DNA from: JAXGXJ01 sp963816155
GTDB taxonomy: Bacteria > Actinomycetota > Thermoleophilia > RBG-16-64-13
Direction of reading: 5' to 3'
Assembly: GCA_963816155.1 (NCBI GenBank)
Contig: CAWFJE010000010.1
Span: 310,001-374,000 of the forward strand
DNA: 64,000 bases
Part shown: one piece after another, positions 16,887 through 25,495 of the stretch
Numbering within the stretch: the first letter of the stretch is position 1
How the letters are laid out: the number at the start of each line of letters is the position of its first letter
Translations under genes and position numbers: made by a program
Notes under the pieces: model-generated
Told to the model about the DNA's origin: nothing
Database searches by the model: none
What the model saw: only the letters and a program-made list of their open reading frames with translations

Positions 16887-18329
16887 ATGTCTAGAGAACG
16901 TGACTTCCTCGATGTCGAACGACAGGACGTGGCCTACAGGCCCGCGGCCGAGCGGGTGAGCGACTTCAAAGCCGTTGACATCCCGTTGTCGGAGGCTGAG
17001 ATCAAGGTCCAGGCTTCCCGATGCATGAACTGCGGCACTCCCTTCTGTCACGCCTCGATCACCGGTTGCCCCTTGGGCAATGTCGTCCCCGAGTTCAACG
17101 CCTGCGTCTACGCCGAGCGATGGAACGAAGCGCTCGATTTACTCCTGCAGACCAATTGCTTCCCAGAATTCACGGGAAGGATCTGCCCTGCCCCGTGCGA
17201 GGGTGCATGTGTGCTGGGAGTCATACGTCCGGCTGTGAACATATGCAAGATCGAACTCGCCATCATCGAGCATGCCTTCCAGAGCGGTTATATCGCTACG
17301 GCGCGCCCGCGCCCGAGCCTGACCGAGCGCGTCGCCGTCATTGGCTCCGGACCGGCTGGGTTGGCCACCGCGCATGTACTCAGTCAGGCGGGGGTCAACG
17401 TCACCGTCTACGAAAAGGCCGCTCAACCGGGGGGGCTTCTGCGCTACGGTATCCCCGACTTCAAGCTCGAGAAGTGGGTCATCGACCGGCGTCTGGACCT
17501 GATGAAGGAACAGGGAGTGGTGTTCGAGTGCGGGGTGGATGCGGGAGACGATGTTTCCTGCCGCTTCTTGGGCGACCGCTTCGACGCCATCGTCCTTGCT
17601 ACCGGGGCGGGCATCCCGCGCGATCTCAACGTCCCAGGTAGGGAGTTGCAGGGGATCCATTTCGCCATGGACTTCCTGACCCAGCAGAACCGTCTCGTGG
17701 CGGGCGAGTCCGGAGACGATGAGAGGGGCATCTCGGCCCAGGGCAAGAACGTCGTGGTGATCGGCGGTGGCGACACGGGTTCCGACTGCATCGGCACCTC
17801 CTGGCGCCAGGGTGCCAAGCAGGTGGTCCAGCTGGAGATCCTGTCCGAGCCGCCGGCCGTGCGCGCCGAGTCCACCCCTTGGCCGCAGTGGCCACTCATG
17901 CGCCGCGACTCGAGCAGCCACAAGGAAGGCGATACCCGCCGCTACTGGAGCATCGACACGACCGCCTTCGCAGGCAAGGACGGTCGGGTGGAGCACGTCC
18001 GATGCGCGCAGGTGGAGTGGGTGGAGGGCGACACCCGTGGGCAGGTGTGTCCACGTCGCGTCCAGGGCTCGGATCTCGACTTCGAGGCCGACCTGGTACT
18101 GCTGGCGATGGGCTTCGTCGGCCCCGGTCCCACGTGCCTCATAGATGACCTGGGCGTCGAGAAGGACGGCCGCGGCTTCCTCACCCGGGACAGTCGGCAT
18201 ATGACCACCGCCCAGGACGTCTTCGTCACGGGCGATATGCAGAGCGGTCCGTCGCTCGTGGTGCGCGCCATAGCCGACGGCATGCTGACCGCCCGCAGGG
18301 TGATGGACCATCTGAACATCGGCTGCTAG
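16887..18329 (+). CDS. gltD: Glutamate synthase, small subunit
   Basis: GltD feeds electrons from NADPH through FAD and [4Fe-4S] clusters to GltB. At 480 residues it is normal length. The N-terminal Fe-S region shows CMNCGTPFCH, GCPLGNVVPEFN and CFPEFTGRICPAPCEGAC. The FAD-binding motif is VIGSGPAGLATAHVL with GGLLRYGIPDFKLEK, and the NADPH-binding motif is VVIGGGDTGSDCIGT. The C-terminal FAD signature is VFVTGDMQSGPSLVVRAI. It sits 3 bases after gltB. A GltD-like paralog occurs at the right end of the window but is not linked to a gltB. Confidence 0.96.
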   Translation: MSRERDFLDVERQDVAYRPAAERVSDFKAVDIPLSEAEIKVQASRCMNCGTPFCHASITGCPLGNVVPEFNACVYAERWNEALDLLLQTNCFPEFTGRICPAPCEGACVLGVIRPAVNICKIELAIIEHAFQSGYIATARPRPSLTERVAVIGSGPAGLATAHVLSQAGVNVTVYEKAAQPGGLLRYGIPDFKLEKWVIDRRLDLMKEQGVVFECGVDAGDDVSCRFLGDRFDAIVLATGAGIPRDLNVPGRELQGIHFAMDFLTQQNRLVAGESGDDERGISAQGKNVVVIGGGDTGSDCIGTSWRQGAKQVVQLEILSEPPAVRAESTPWPQWPLMRRDSSSHKEGDTRRYWSIDTTAFAGKDGRVEHVRCAQVEWVEGDTRGQVCPRRVQGSDLDFEADLVLLAMGFVGPGPTCLIDDLGVEKDGRGFLTRDSRHMTTAQDVFVTGDMQSGPSLVVRAIADGMLTARRVMDHLNIGC

Positions 18330-18494
18330 GACCGATTACGGAGCCCCGCCAATCCTTGGCCATCCGTATAGTGGAGTACACATAATCTAGGCCAACCGGC
18401 TACGTGTGGACAAGATGTCCGCTGCTATGATGCTGGCGACCATACGTCAGCAATCACTCTTGGGACTTACGCAACAGGGAAAGGAGCCACTGCA

Positions 18495-19826
18495 ATGGCG
18501 GAAAAGCTGACCAAGGAGGACGTCCTTCGCATTGTCGAGGACCGGCAGATCAAGTTCGTGCGCTTTTGGTTCACGGACGTCCTCGGCTCTCTCAAGAGCT
18601 TCGCCGTGACCCCGGCCGAGCTAGAGGGTGCTTTTGACGAAGGGATGGGCTTCGACGGGTCCTCTATCCAGGGCTTCTCCCGCATCGAGGAATCCGATAT
18701 GGTCGCGTACCCGGACCCCAGCACCTTCGCTCTGCTGCCCTGGCGTGCAGGAGCGGGCGGAACGGCCCGTATGTTCTGCGAGATCCGCACCCCGAACGGT
18801 GAACCCTACGACGGCGATCCCCGCAACGTCCTCAAGAAGGTAGTGGCGAAAGCCGAGTCCATGGGCTACACCATGAACGTCGGCCCCGAACTCGAGTTCT
18901 TCTACTTCCGCGATAGCTGTGGCACCGAGGTCTTGGATCAGGGTGGTTATTTCGACCTCACCACGCTGGATGCGGGTAGCGACCTTCGCCGCGACACCAT
19001 CAACGCGCTGCATGCTCTGGGCATCCAGGTGGAGTATTCTCACCACGAGGTAGCTCCCTCCCAGCACGAGATCGACCTTCGCTACAAAGACGTGGCCACC
19101 ATGGCCGACCAAGTCATGACCTATCGCCTCACGGTGAAAGAGATCGCGGCCGCCCACGGCGTCTACGCGACCTTCATGCCCAAGCCCATCCACGGTGTGA
19201 ATGGCTCGGGCATGCACGTGCACCAGTCGCTCTTCGAGGGCAACAAGAACGCCTTCTTCGATGCCAACGACGAGCACAACCTCTCCAAGGTTGGCAAGGC
19301 GTACATCGCCGGACTGCTCAAGTACGTGAAGGATATCTGCCTGATCACCAACCAGTGGGTCAACTCCTACAAGCGGCTCGTCCCCGGCTACGAAGCGCCC
19401 GTCTACATCTGCTGGTCGCGGTCTAACCGCTCCGCCATGGTACGCGTGCCCCTCTACAAGCCCGGCAAGGAGAACGCCACCCGGGTCGAACTCCGCAATC
19501 CCGACCCGTCCTGCAACCCTTACCTCGCTTTCGCCGCCATGCTGGCTGCGGGCCTGAAAGGCATCGAGGAGGGACTCGAACTCCCAGCGGAGTCGAGCGA
19601 CAACATCTTCGAGATGACCGAGGCCGAGCGGCTGAAGGCCGGCATTGGCTCCCTGCCCGAGGACCTTTTCCAGGCCATCAAGGAGTTCGAGAGGTCCGAT
19701 TTCGTCCGCGAAGCGCTGGGCGACCATGTCTGTGACTACCTCATCCGCAACAAGTGGGCGGAGTGGAACGAGTACAAGGCTCTGGTCACCGAGTACGAGG
19801 TGAAACGCTACCTGCCCGTGCTCTAG
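18495..19826 (+). CDS. glnA: Glutamine synthetase, type I (alpha subgroup)
   Basis: GlnA makes glutamine from glutamate, ammonia and ATP as a cytoplasmic dodecamer. The 443-residue protein shows MGFDGSSIQGFS, PKPIHGVNGSGMHVHQS and SRSNRSAMVRVP. It is the length of the GSI-alpha group and lacks the adenylylation loop: where beta-type enzymes have a modified Tyr, the sequence reads SDNIFEMTEAERLK, with Phe. Regulation is therefore probably by feedback or protein partners. AAAGGAG is 8 bases upstream of the ATG. Upstream, TTGGCC (18356) and CATAAT (18381) form only a weak promoter candidate with 19-base spacing. A strong terminator follows. Confidence 0.96.
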   Translation: MAEKLTKEDVLRIVEDRQIKFVRFWFTDVLGSLKSFAVTPAELEGAFDEGMGFDGSSIQGFSRIEESDMVAYPDPSTFALLPWRAGAGGTARMFCEIRTPNGEPYDGDPRNVLKKVVAKAESMGYTMNVGPELEFFYFRDSCGTEVLDQGGYFDLTTLDAGSDLRRDTINALHALGIQVEYSHHEVAPSQHEIDLRYKDVATMADQVMTYRLTVKEIAAAHGVYATFMPKPIHGVNGSGMHVHQSLFEGNKNAFFDANDEHNLSKVGKAYIAGLLKYVKDICLITNQWVNSYKRLVPGYEAPVYICWSRSNRSAMVRVPLYKPGKENATRVELRNPDPSCNPYLAFAAMLAAGLKGIEEGLELPAESSDNIFEMTEAERLKAGIGSLPEDLFQAIKEFERSDFVREALGDHVCDYLIRNKWAEWNEYKALVTEYEVKRYLPVL

Positions 19827-19889
19827 ACGGCCACCCTGCTGTGCCCCCGGTGGCCGCTGACGCCGCCGGGGGTCCCCTCTACGGGGTCT

Positions 19890-19923
19890 GGGCGCCCGGC
19901 ATCAGCCGGGCGCCCCTTTGTTT
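19890..19923 (+). terminator. Terminator after glnA
   Basis: GGGCGCCCGGC (19890-19900), loop ATCA, GCCGGGCGCCC (19905-19915), then CTTTGTTT: a textbook intrinsic terminator with an 11-bp stem, 63 bases after the glnA stop. Confidence 0.88.
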
Positions 19924-20045
19924 CCCGGTCCTCGTCTCCCTCCCCCGCGAGCCCCACTTCACGCACACGCCGTGAGTAGTGCGACCCGCGGCGCGCGCGA
20001 CGCTATACTGACTTTCGAGTGACCCCTCAAGCCCGAGGAGGAGCG

Positions 20046-20375
20046 ATGGACCACCGTTTGACCACCACCTGCCTCACCCTGCCCGGCTACAGGGTGATCC
20101 AGACTCTCGGCGTAGTGCGCGGCGTGACCGTGCGGGCGCGCTGGATCGGGAGTCAGGTCACCGCCTCCCTGCGCACCTTGGGCGGGGGACGCATCCCGGA
20201 GTACATCGAGCTCTGCGAGCAGACACGGGCCGAGGCCTTCGCCTGGATGGTGCAGCACGCCGAGCAGATGGGGGCTAACGCCGTGTTGGCCGTGAGGTAC
20301 GACGCCACCGATTTGGGGAACAACATGACCGAGGTACTCGCCTACGGGACGGCCGCCATCGTCGAGCCGGACTGA
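20046..20375 (+). CDS. YbjQ/UPF0145 family protein
   Basis: A 109-residue cytoplasmic protein of the YbjQ (DUF74) family, seen from LPGYRVIQTLGVVRGVTVRA, ARTEAFAWM-like helix ARAEAFAWMVQHAEQMGANA and VLAVRYDATDLGNNMTEVLA. Family members form pentameric barrels of unknown function. The ATG at 20046 follows GAGGAG at 20035-20040, so the in-frame ATG-less extension further upstream is ignored. TATACT at 20004 is a possible -10. The amidohydrolase gene follows after 66 bases containing a tandem 16-base repeat. Nothing visible ties this gene to nitrogen metabolism other than position. Confidence 0.8.
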   Translation: MDHRLTTTCLTLPGYRVIQTLGVVRGVTVRARWIGSQVTASLRTLGGGRIPEYIELCEQTRAEAFAWMVQHAEQMGANAVLAVRYDATDLGNNMTEVLAYGTAAIVEPD

Positions 20376-20386
20376 TCACCACCCAG

Positions 20387-20424
20387 TACCGACAAGACAC
20401 GAACCCACTACCGACAAGACACGA
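20387..20424 (+). repeat. Two perfect 16-base direct repeats
   Basis: TACCGACAAGACACGA occurs at 20387-20402 and 20409-20424, giving a 22-base period (two helical turns). The pair ends 17 bases before the amidohydrolase ATG. The spacing suits a tandem protein-binding site, though it may also be a simple local duplication. Confidence 0.7.
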
Positions 20425-20441
20425 GAGTCAAGGAAAGGCCC

Positions 20442-21464
20442 ATGAAGAAGATCGACTTCGAGACCCATTTCATCACCCAGGAGTGGTACGACACCCTCTC
20501 CTCCAACCCCGGCTACCCCCGGTTCGAACGCTCAGATGAAGGGTTTCTCCGCCTGTGTTATCAGCCTGATGCGCGGGAACCCTTCAGTGAAGCCCTCATC
20601 GAGAGGCTCCTCGATGTGGACTCTGGGCGCCTGGCGGCCATGGACGCGGCCGGCATCGACGTGGCCGTGATGTCGCTCACCGCGCCTGGCGTGGAGCAAC
20701 TCGAGCCCGGTCTGGGCACGCGACTGGCCCGCAACGCCAATGACGCTCTGGCGGCGGCGATCGACAAGCACCCGGACCGCTTCCAGGGCTACGCGGCTCT
20801 GGCCGTCAAGGACATCGCTGCAGCCGTCGAGGAACTCGAGCGCGCAGTGAAAGAACTGGGCATGATCGGGTGGAAGACGCACAGCAACTACGGCGACTCC
20901 TACCTAGACGAGAAGCGGTACTGGCCAATCTTGCAGAAGTGTGCCGAGTTGGGTGCCCCCATCTACCTGCATCCTACGACACCCAAGATCCCCGAGTTCT
21001 GGACCTACGGCGTGGCCTTGGCGGGTCCTCCCTTCGGCTTCGGGCTGGAGACGGCCCTTGCCGCCATGCGCCTGGTGCTCAGCGGAGCCTTTGACGCCTT
21101 CCCGGGCCTGAAAGTGGTCCTGGGCCATCTCGGAGAGGGGCTGCCCTTCCTGATGCAGCGCATGGACTGGGCCTTTGACCGACCGCACGCCAAGGCCGAC
21201 AAGGGCGCGGTGGTGGCGATCGAGCGCAAGCCCAGCCGGTACTTCCTCGATGACTTCATGGTCACCACCAGCGGCAACTATCTGCCCGCGGCGTTCAGGT
21301 GCACTCGGGAGGCGCTGGGTATGGACCGGATAATGTTCGGCACCGACTACCCCTATGAGGACCTGGACGAAGCCTTCGCCTTCCTCGATGGACTGAAACT
21401 GTCGCCCGAGGAGCAGGAGGCCTTGTTCGAGGGCAACGCCCGTCGCTTCGGGTCGACCTTCTGA
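20442..21464 (+). CDS. Amidohydrolase-2 family protein (ACMSD/resorcylate decarboxylase-like)
   Basis: A 340-residue metal-dependent TIM-barrel enzyme. Markers are IDFETHF at the N-terminus (the family metal motif variant), the substrate loop GWKTHSNYGDSYLDE, IYLHPTTPKIPEF, GHLGEGLPFLMQRMDWAF and MFGTDYPYEDLDEA. The family contains aminocarboxymuconate-semialdehyde, dihydroxybenzoate and related aromatic decarboxylases plus hydrolases, and the actual substrate cannot be read from sequence. AAGGAAAGG lies just upstream of the ATG. The gene sits inside the nitrogen region, preceded by two direct repeats and followed by a bidirectional hairpin. A role in aromatic metabolism together with the transhydroxylase-like enzyme 15 kb away is possible but unproven. 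Confidence 0.83.
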   Translation: MKKIDFETHFITQEWYDTLSSNPGYPRFERSDEGFLRLCYQPDAREPFSEALIERLLDVDSGRLAAMDAAGIDVAVMSLTAPGVEQLEPGLGTRLARNANDALAAAIDKHPDRFQGYAALAVKDIAAAVEELERAVKELGMIGWKTHSNYGDSYLDEKRYWPILQKCAELGAPIYLHPTTPKIPEFWTYGVALAGPPFGFGLETALAAMRLVLSGAFDAFPGLKVVLGHLGEGLPFLMQRMDWAFDRPHAKADKGAVVAIERKPSRYFLDDFMVTTSGNYLPAAFRCTREALGMDRIMFGTDYPYEDLDEAFAFLDGLKLSPEEQEALFEGNARRFGSTF

Positions 21465-21497
21465 CCAGAGTCGCGCCCGGACCTGAGAGCATGAACG

Positions 21498-21531
21498 GCC
21501 CCGGGCCCGGCGACATCGCCGGGCCCGGGGC
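21498..21531. terminator. Bidirectional hairpin between amidohydrolase and glnB
   Basis: GCCCCGGGCCCGGCG (21498-21512), loop ACAT, CGCCGGGCCCGGGGC (21517-21531) is a perfect 15-bp stem between two convergent genes. No T-run is present. Confidence 0.7.
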
Positions 21532-21564
21532 TTCGAGAAGGGATGTGATTCTGCAGGGGGCAGC

Positions 21565-21906
21565 TCAAGCCAGAGCCGCCACCCCCGTCTCGCCTGTGCG
21601 AATACGCAGGCACTCCTCCATCTCCAAGACGAATATCTTGCCGTCGCCGATGGTGCCCGTGTGTGCACCCCGCGTGATGGCGTCGACCGTCTGCCACACC
21701 TTGGTGTTGCTCACCGCGATCTCGATCTTGATCTTGTGAAGTAGCCCTCCCCGTTCCACGTGGCTGCGATAGACCTCGGCCACACCCTTCTGGCGGCCGC
21801 GGCCCATGACGTCGGAGACGGTCATCAGATTGATCTCTTCCTCGGTCAAGGCTTCGATCACAGAGTCCAGCCGGTCGGGTTGAATGATTGCGATGACGTA
21901 TTTCAC
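21565..21906 (-). CDS. glnB: PII nitrogen regulatory protein (first copy)
   Basis: PII proteins are trimeric signal integrators that bind ATP/ADP and 2-oxoglutarate and control ammonium transporters and enzymes. The 113-residue protein has the T-loop (GRGRQKGVAEVYRSHVERGG) and the B-loop/C-terminal parts (GTIGDGKIFVLEMEECLRIR). Tyr46 is present, but position 51, the uridylylated or adenylylated Tyr in many PII proteins, is Glu, and position 49 is His, not Ser. The start is GTG with AGGAG 7 bases upstream. It is transcribed toward the amidohydrolase and divergently from the PucR-type regulator. It is closely similar to the second PII at 26776. Confidence 0.95.
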   Translation of the reverse strand: MKYVIAIIQPDRLDSVIEALTEEEINLMTVSDVMGRGRQKGVAEVYRSHVERGGLLHKIKIEIAVSNTKVWQTVDAITRGAHTGTIGDGKIFVLEMEECLRIRTGETGVAALA

Positions 21907-22251
21907 TCGTGGCTCCTATCTGTTCCCTGCGTGGTGACCCGCGCGCTATCCGCTTCGAAGAGACCTGAGAGTCCACACACAGGCGCTCTGCCCTGATGCC
22001 GATGATAGCAACGTCGGCGAGAGCGACACGCGTGCCGAGCGTGAGTTGATTCTAGAAGAGAGAGGTCGGCCTTGCATCGTCCGGAAGACAAGACGTGCGG
22101 GCCAGCTTCTTCGCCATTTGTCCCAAGCCGGTCTGCGAAGCGTGACCCAGAGAGCACTCGCGACCCCCGTGAATGATGACCCGCACGTACCAACTGAACG
22201 AGGGAGCTTATGCTAATGGCCAATCAACTGGGGCGGTGATATTCTGACAGC
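21907..22251. other. Gene-free divergent region between glnB and pucR-like gene
   Basis: These 345 bases separate two divergent starts. On the plus strand a -10-like element lies directly before the regulator gene. On the minus strand TAGAAT near 22052 is a weak -10 candidate for glnB. I find no convincing sigma-54 site (GG-N10-GC), reading frame or RNA. Confidence 0.4.
22240..22245 (+). promoter_or_regulatory. -10 element of a probable leaderless transcript
   Basis: TATTCT ends 6 bases before the ATG at 22252, inside TGATATTCTGA (22237-22247). The same 11 bases occur at the same distance before trkA (42530-42540), and neither gene has a good ribosome binding site. Transcription would start at or very near the start codon. 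Confidence 0.5.
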
Positions 22252-23901
22252 ATGCCTGTGACCGTCAGACAGATACTCCAACTGGACGTGCTCCAGGATG
22301 CCAAGCTCCTCGCCGGTGAGGAGGGGCTGGATCGCCACATGGGATCCGTCACGGTGGGCGAGGTGCCCGACATCGCCGACTGGCTCTCGGGCGGTGAGAT
22401 GGTGCTGTCCACCATGTTCGCCGTCAAGGGCGATGTCGGCCGCCAACTGGAGTTCTGTAGGCGAGTCATGTTGGCGGGGGCGGCGGCTCTTTTCGTCAAG
22501 ACCACCCGCTTCTTGGAGAGCCTGCCCCCCGAGGTCATCGAACTGGCCGACAAACGGAAGTTCCCCATAGTCGAAGTGCCCCAAGGTCTTCGCTGGACCA
22601 AGCTCATGCAGGATGCCACTGAGGTGATCATCAACCAACAGGCTACGCAGTTGGAGAAGTCGCAGGAGATCCATCGGAACCTTCTCGGGGTGGTAATACG
22701 CGGCGGAGGCTGGCAAGAGTTGGCCGGGGAATCGTCGCGGTTACTGGAGGCGCCCGTGATCTTCCTGGACGTATCGCTGGAGGAACTCTCCTCGGCGTCT
22801 CCCGGCGAGGGCACACTGAACCTCCAGGAATCCTTCCGCCGGCCCGACATCCGGGACAGGTTTCGGACACTGGGACGTAGTGGCCGCCTGTTTCACGTGC
22901 AAGAGCCCGACTTTGCCGGCATGTACGTCTTGCCCATAATCGCCGGCCACAGAACCCAAGGCTACATGTGCGCCCTCAGTGATCATCCTGAACTCACGCG
23001 CATGGAGACGATGGTGCTCGAACACGCCGCCACGATCGCCACCCTGGAGATGGCGCAAGATAGGGTGCGATTCGAGACCGAGGTGCGGCTGAAGGGAGAC
23101 TTCCTCGATGACCTCGTCAGCGGAGGCGGCGCGACACCAGCCTCCCTACTCAGGCGAGGTTCCTTTCTCGGTTGTGACCTCACGCAAGGAGCGACGGTCA
23201 TCATCTTGGCCGTGGATGAGTTCGAGGGCTTCGTCTCCCGACATGGACTGGACCAAGAGGAGCTCGATCGGCGCGTGGAAAGGTTCTTCTCCCGCTGCTC
23301 CCGCTATGTGTCATCCGCCGAGGTGTCCTCGCTCGTGAGCCTCAAGTCGGGACACGTGGTGGTCTTCTTATGTGGCCGCAGCGCGCAGGAGTCGGCTACG
23401 GTGATTCGCATGACCAAAGTCCTCCAAGGCTTCGGTCAGACCGAGGCGGAGGTCAGTGTCTCTGCGGGGATCAGCGGCTTCATGGCCGACTCCTCCCAAC
23501 TGGGCAGGGGCTATCAGGAGGCGCTGGTGGCTCTGAAAGTGAGCCGCAAACTCCACGGTCCAGGCACGTCCCTCCACTTCGGCGACGTGGGCAGCTACCG
23601 CCTGCTGCTCGACATATGGGAGAGGGATCCCGAACAGGTCCGAGCGCTCTACGAGGAGTCCATCGGTCCCGTCGACCGCTACGACGAGGCCAACGGCACG
23701 CATCTCACCCAGACGCTCATGACCTTTTTCGCCAACAACGAGAGCCTGACCAAGACGGCGTCTGAGCTCTATGCTCACCGCCACACCGTCCGCTACCGGT
23801 TGGAGAAGATCGCCGAAGTCAGTGGACTGAGCGTATTCCAGACCGAGCACAAGGAGCGTCTGGGTCTGGGCCTCAAGGCCCGCAGCTTGTTCATCGACTG
23901 A
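22252..23901 (+). CDS. PucR-family transcriptional regulator
   Basis: A 549-residue cytoplasmic regulator. It has an N-terminal PucR domain (~5-125; VRQILQLDVLQDAKLLAGE, GEVPDIADWLSGGEMVLST), a middle sensor-like segment, a GGDEF-like CdaR-type segment (~300-410) and a C-terminal helix-turn-helix (~480-545; TLMTFFANNESLTKTASELY, HRHTVRYRLEKI). Family members activate purine, sugar-acid or amino-acid catabolism genes; no general link to ammonium transporters is established. Here it lies between a PII gene and two amt genes on the same strand as the latter, so control of amt is a reasonable guess. The gene lacks a ribosome binding site and is probably leaderless. Confidence 0.88.
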   Translation: MPVTVRQILQLDVLQDAKLLAGEEGLDRHMGSVTVGEVPDIADWLSGGEMVLSTMFAVKGDVGRQLEFCRRVMLAGAAALFVKTTRFLESLPPEVIELADKRKFPIVEVPQGLRWTKLMQDATEVIINQQATQLEKSQEIHRNLLGVVIRGGGWQELAGESSRLLEAPVIFLDVSLEELSSASPGEGTLNLQESFRRPDIRDRFRTLGRSGRLFHVQEPDFAGMYVLPIIAGHRTQGYMCALSDHPELTRMETMVLEHAATIATLEMAQDRVRFETEVRLKGDFLDDLVSGGGATPASLLRRGSFLGCDLTQGATVIILAVDEFEGFVSRHGLDQEELDRRVERFFSRCSRYVSSAEVSSLVSLKSGHVVVFLCGRSAQESATVIRMTKVLQGFGQTEAEVSVSAGISGFMADSSQLGRGYQEALVALKVSRKLHGPGTSLHFGDVGSYRLLLDIWERDPEQVRALYEESIGPVDRYDEANGTHLTQTLMTFFANNESLTKTASELYAHRHTVRYRLEKIAEVSGLSVFQTEHKERLGLGLKARSLFID

Positions 23902-23966
23902 TACCGTCTCCCCTCCTCCCCGCTTCCGCCGCCCGCTCTTCCTTGCGATTCCCGCAAAATGCGACC

Positions 23967-23988
23967 TTGTACTTATCCATATGTACAA
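23967..23988. promoter_or_regulatory. Inverted repeat upstream of amt1
   Basis: TTGTAC (23967-23972) and GTACAA (23983-23988) form an inverted repeat with a 10-base gap in an AT-rich patch 130 bases before the first amt gene. The right half, ATGTACAA, recurs at 25371-25378 before the second amt gene. This is a candidate regulator site; the binding protein is unknown. Confidence 0.4.
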
Positions 23989-24092
23989 TTCCGGTTGCCG
24001 CGCTTTCATACTGATGTAGGTGACGCCCTCCCTCATCCCAAGCCCTAATTGATTGGCATACCGTGGGCGGGTCGCCTTGCGGCGATCGACCC

Positions 24093-24620
24093 GCACCGAC
24101 CGCGCACAGGGAGTGTAAACATGGCAGGTATAGACACAGGAGATACGGCATGGATGCTTGTCAGCACGGCACTTGTCATGCTGATGACTCCGGGACTGGC
24201 CTTCTTCTACGGAGGCTTGGTCAGGCGTAAGAACATACTCTCCATCATGATGCAGTGCTTCATGTTGATAGGCGTCATCAGCATCCAGTGGGTCCTGTTC
24301 GGCTACAGTCTGGCCTTCGGTCCCGACCACGCAGGATTGATAGGCGGACTGAGTTGGGCCGGGCTAAACGGCGTGGGGCTTGATCCCAACCCCGACTATG
24401 CCGCCACCATCCCCCACCAACTCTTCATGATCTTCCAGATGATGTTCGCCGTCATCACGCCGGCCCTCATCATCGGCGCCTTCGCCGAGCGGATGAAGTT
24501 CAGCGCCTTCCTGGTGTTCTCCTTCCTGTGGGCCACCATCGTCTACGATCCCATGGCCCACTGGGTATGGGGCGTGGGCGGCATCCTGCGCGAACTGGGC
24601 GCTCTCGACTTCGCAGGCGG
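24093..24620 (+). repeat. Long direct repeat, copy 1 (amt 5' part)
   Basis: 528 bases identical by eye to 25496-26023 (offset 1403). They cover 28 bases of upstream sequence with the ribosome binding site and the first ~166 codons of the ammonium transporter. The match stops abruptly inside codon 167. Confidence 0.9.
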
Positions 24621-25359
24621 CATCGTGGTGCACATCAGTGCCGGCATGGGCGCTCTGGCAGCGGCACTGTTTCTGGGAAAGAGACGTGGGTATCCCGCCG
24701 ATATGTCTCCCCCCCACAACCTCCCCTTCGCCATCCTGGGCGCGGCTCTGCTGTGGTTCGGCTGGTTCGGCTTCAACGCCGGTAGTGCTCTGGGCGCCAA
24801 CGGCCTCAGCGTCTCCGCCTTCGTGGCCACGCACATGAGCGGGGCTGCAGCGGCGCTCGCCTGGGCCACGGTCGAGTGGGTGCGGGGCAAACGACCAACC
24901 GCGCTCGGCACCATTTCGGGGGCCATCGCCGGTTTGGCATGTATCACGCCCGCATCCGGCTTCGTCACACCCCTTGCGGCCATCGCCATCGGCCTCATAG
25001 CCGGCCTGGTGTGCTACGTGGCCGTGGTGGTCGTCAAAGCCAAGCTGGGCTACGACGACTCCCTCGACGCCTTCGGCGTGCATGGCATCGGGGGGGTGCT
25101 GGGCGTCCTGCTGGTTGGCGTCTTCGCCGCCCAAGCAGTCAACCCCGCCGGCGCCAACGGACTCATCCATGGAGAGGGACGCCAACTCCTACTGCAGTTC
25201 ATCGCCATCGCCGGCTGCACCGCCTATTCCTTCATACTCTCCTTCGGACTCCTCAAGCTCGTGGACAAGGTGGTCGGCCTGCGCGTCACCCCGCATCAGG
25301 AGAACATCGGTCTCGACCTGACGCAGCACAGCGAGTCCGCCTACACACTCGTGGGCTGA
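24121..25359 (+). CDS. amt: Ammonium transporter Amt (first of tandem pair)
   Basis: A 412-residue inner-membrane channel/transporter for ammonium with about 11 membrane segments. Diagnostic parts are TPGLAFFYGGLVRRKN, the pore twin-His positions in FAGGIVVHISAG and GVHGIGG, and GFNAGSALGANGLS. PII proteins normally plug the cytoplasmic face, and glnK follows the second copy. The ATG at 24121 is preceded by AGGGAG. An in-frame upstream start at 24049 would add a hydrophilic stretch and lacks support. It shares long tracts of identical DNA with the next gene, interrupted by diverged tracts. The region 23902-24120 before it carries an inverted repeat but no clear sigma-54 promoter. Confidence 0.96.
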   Translation: MAGIDTGDTAWMLVSTALVMLMTPGLAFFYGGLVRRKNILSIMMQCFMLIGVISIQWVLFGYSLAFGPDHAGLIGGLSWAGLNGVGLDPNPDYAATIPHQLFMIFQMMFAVITPALIIGAFAERMKFSAFLVFSFLWATIVYDPMAHWVWGVGGILRELGALDFAGGIVVHISAGMGALAAALFLGKRRGYPADMSPPHNLPFAILGAALLWFGWFGFNAGSALGANGLSVSAFVATHMSGAAAALAWATVEWVRGKRPTALGTISGAIAGLACITPASGFVTPLAAIAIGLIAGLVCYVAVVVVKAKLGYDDSLDAFGVHGIGGVLGVLLVGVFAAQAVNPAGANGLIHGEGRQLLLQFIAIAGCTAYSFILSFGLLKLVDKVVGLRVTPHQENIGLDLTQHSESAYTLVG

Positions 25360-25442
25360 CGATCCTACGAATGTACAAAATAGACGTCCCGAGCTTGGAT
25401 GTTGGGACATCGCCGCGAGCTTCCTTTGCGGGTGTAATAGTG

Positions 25443-25492
25443 CTGTCGCACGCGCCGTCGACAGGGGCCCAAGCCCCTCGGCAGTGCGACAG
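25443..25492 (+). terminator. Compound hairpin between the two amt genes
   Basis: CTGTCGCAC (25443-25451) pairs with GTGCGACAG (25484-25492), and within the loop AGGGGC (25463-25468) pairs with GCCCCT (25473-25478). There is no T-run. It may attenuate read-through from amt1 or form part of the amt2 promoter region. Confidence 0.55.
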
Positions 25493-25495
25493 ACA

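Noticed and set aside
23902..24120. Sigma-54 promoter for amt1
   Set aside because: No GG-N10-GC pair with TTGC context is present; the TTGC near 24077 has no GG at the right distance.
24049..24120. Upstream start for amt1
   Set aside because: It would add 24 residues from the non-conserved upstream region. The ATG at 24121 has a ribosome site and matches amt2 exactly.
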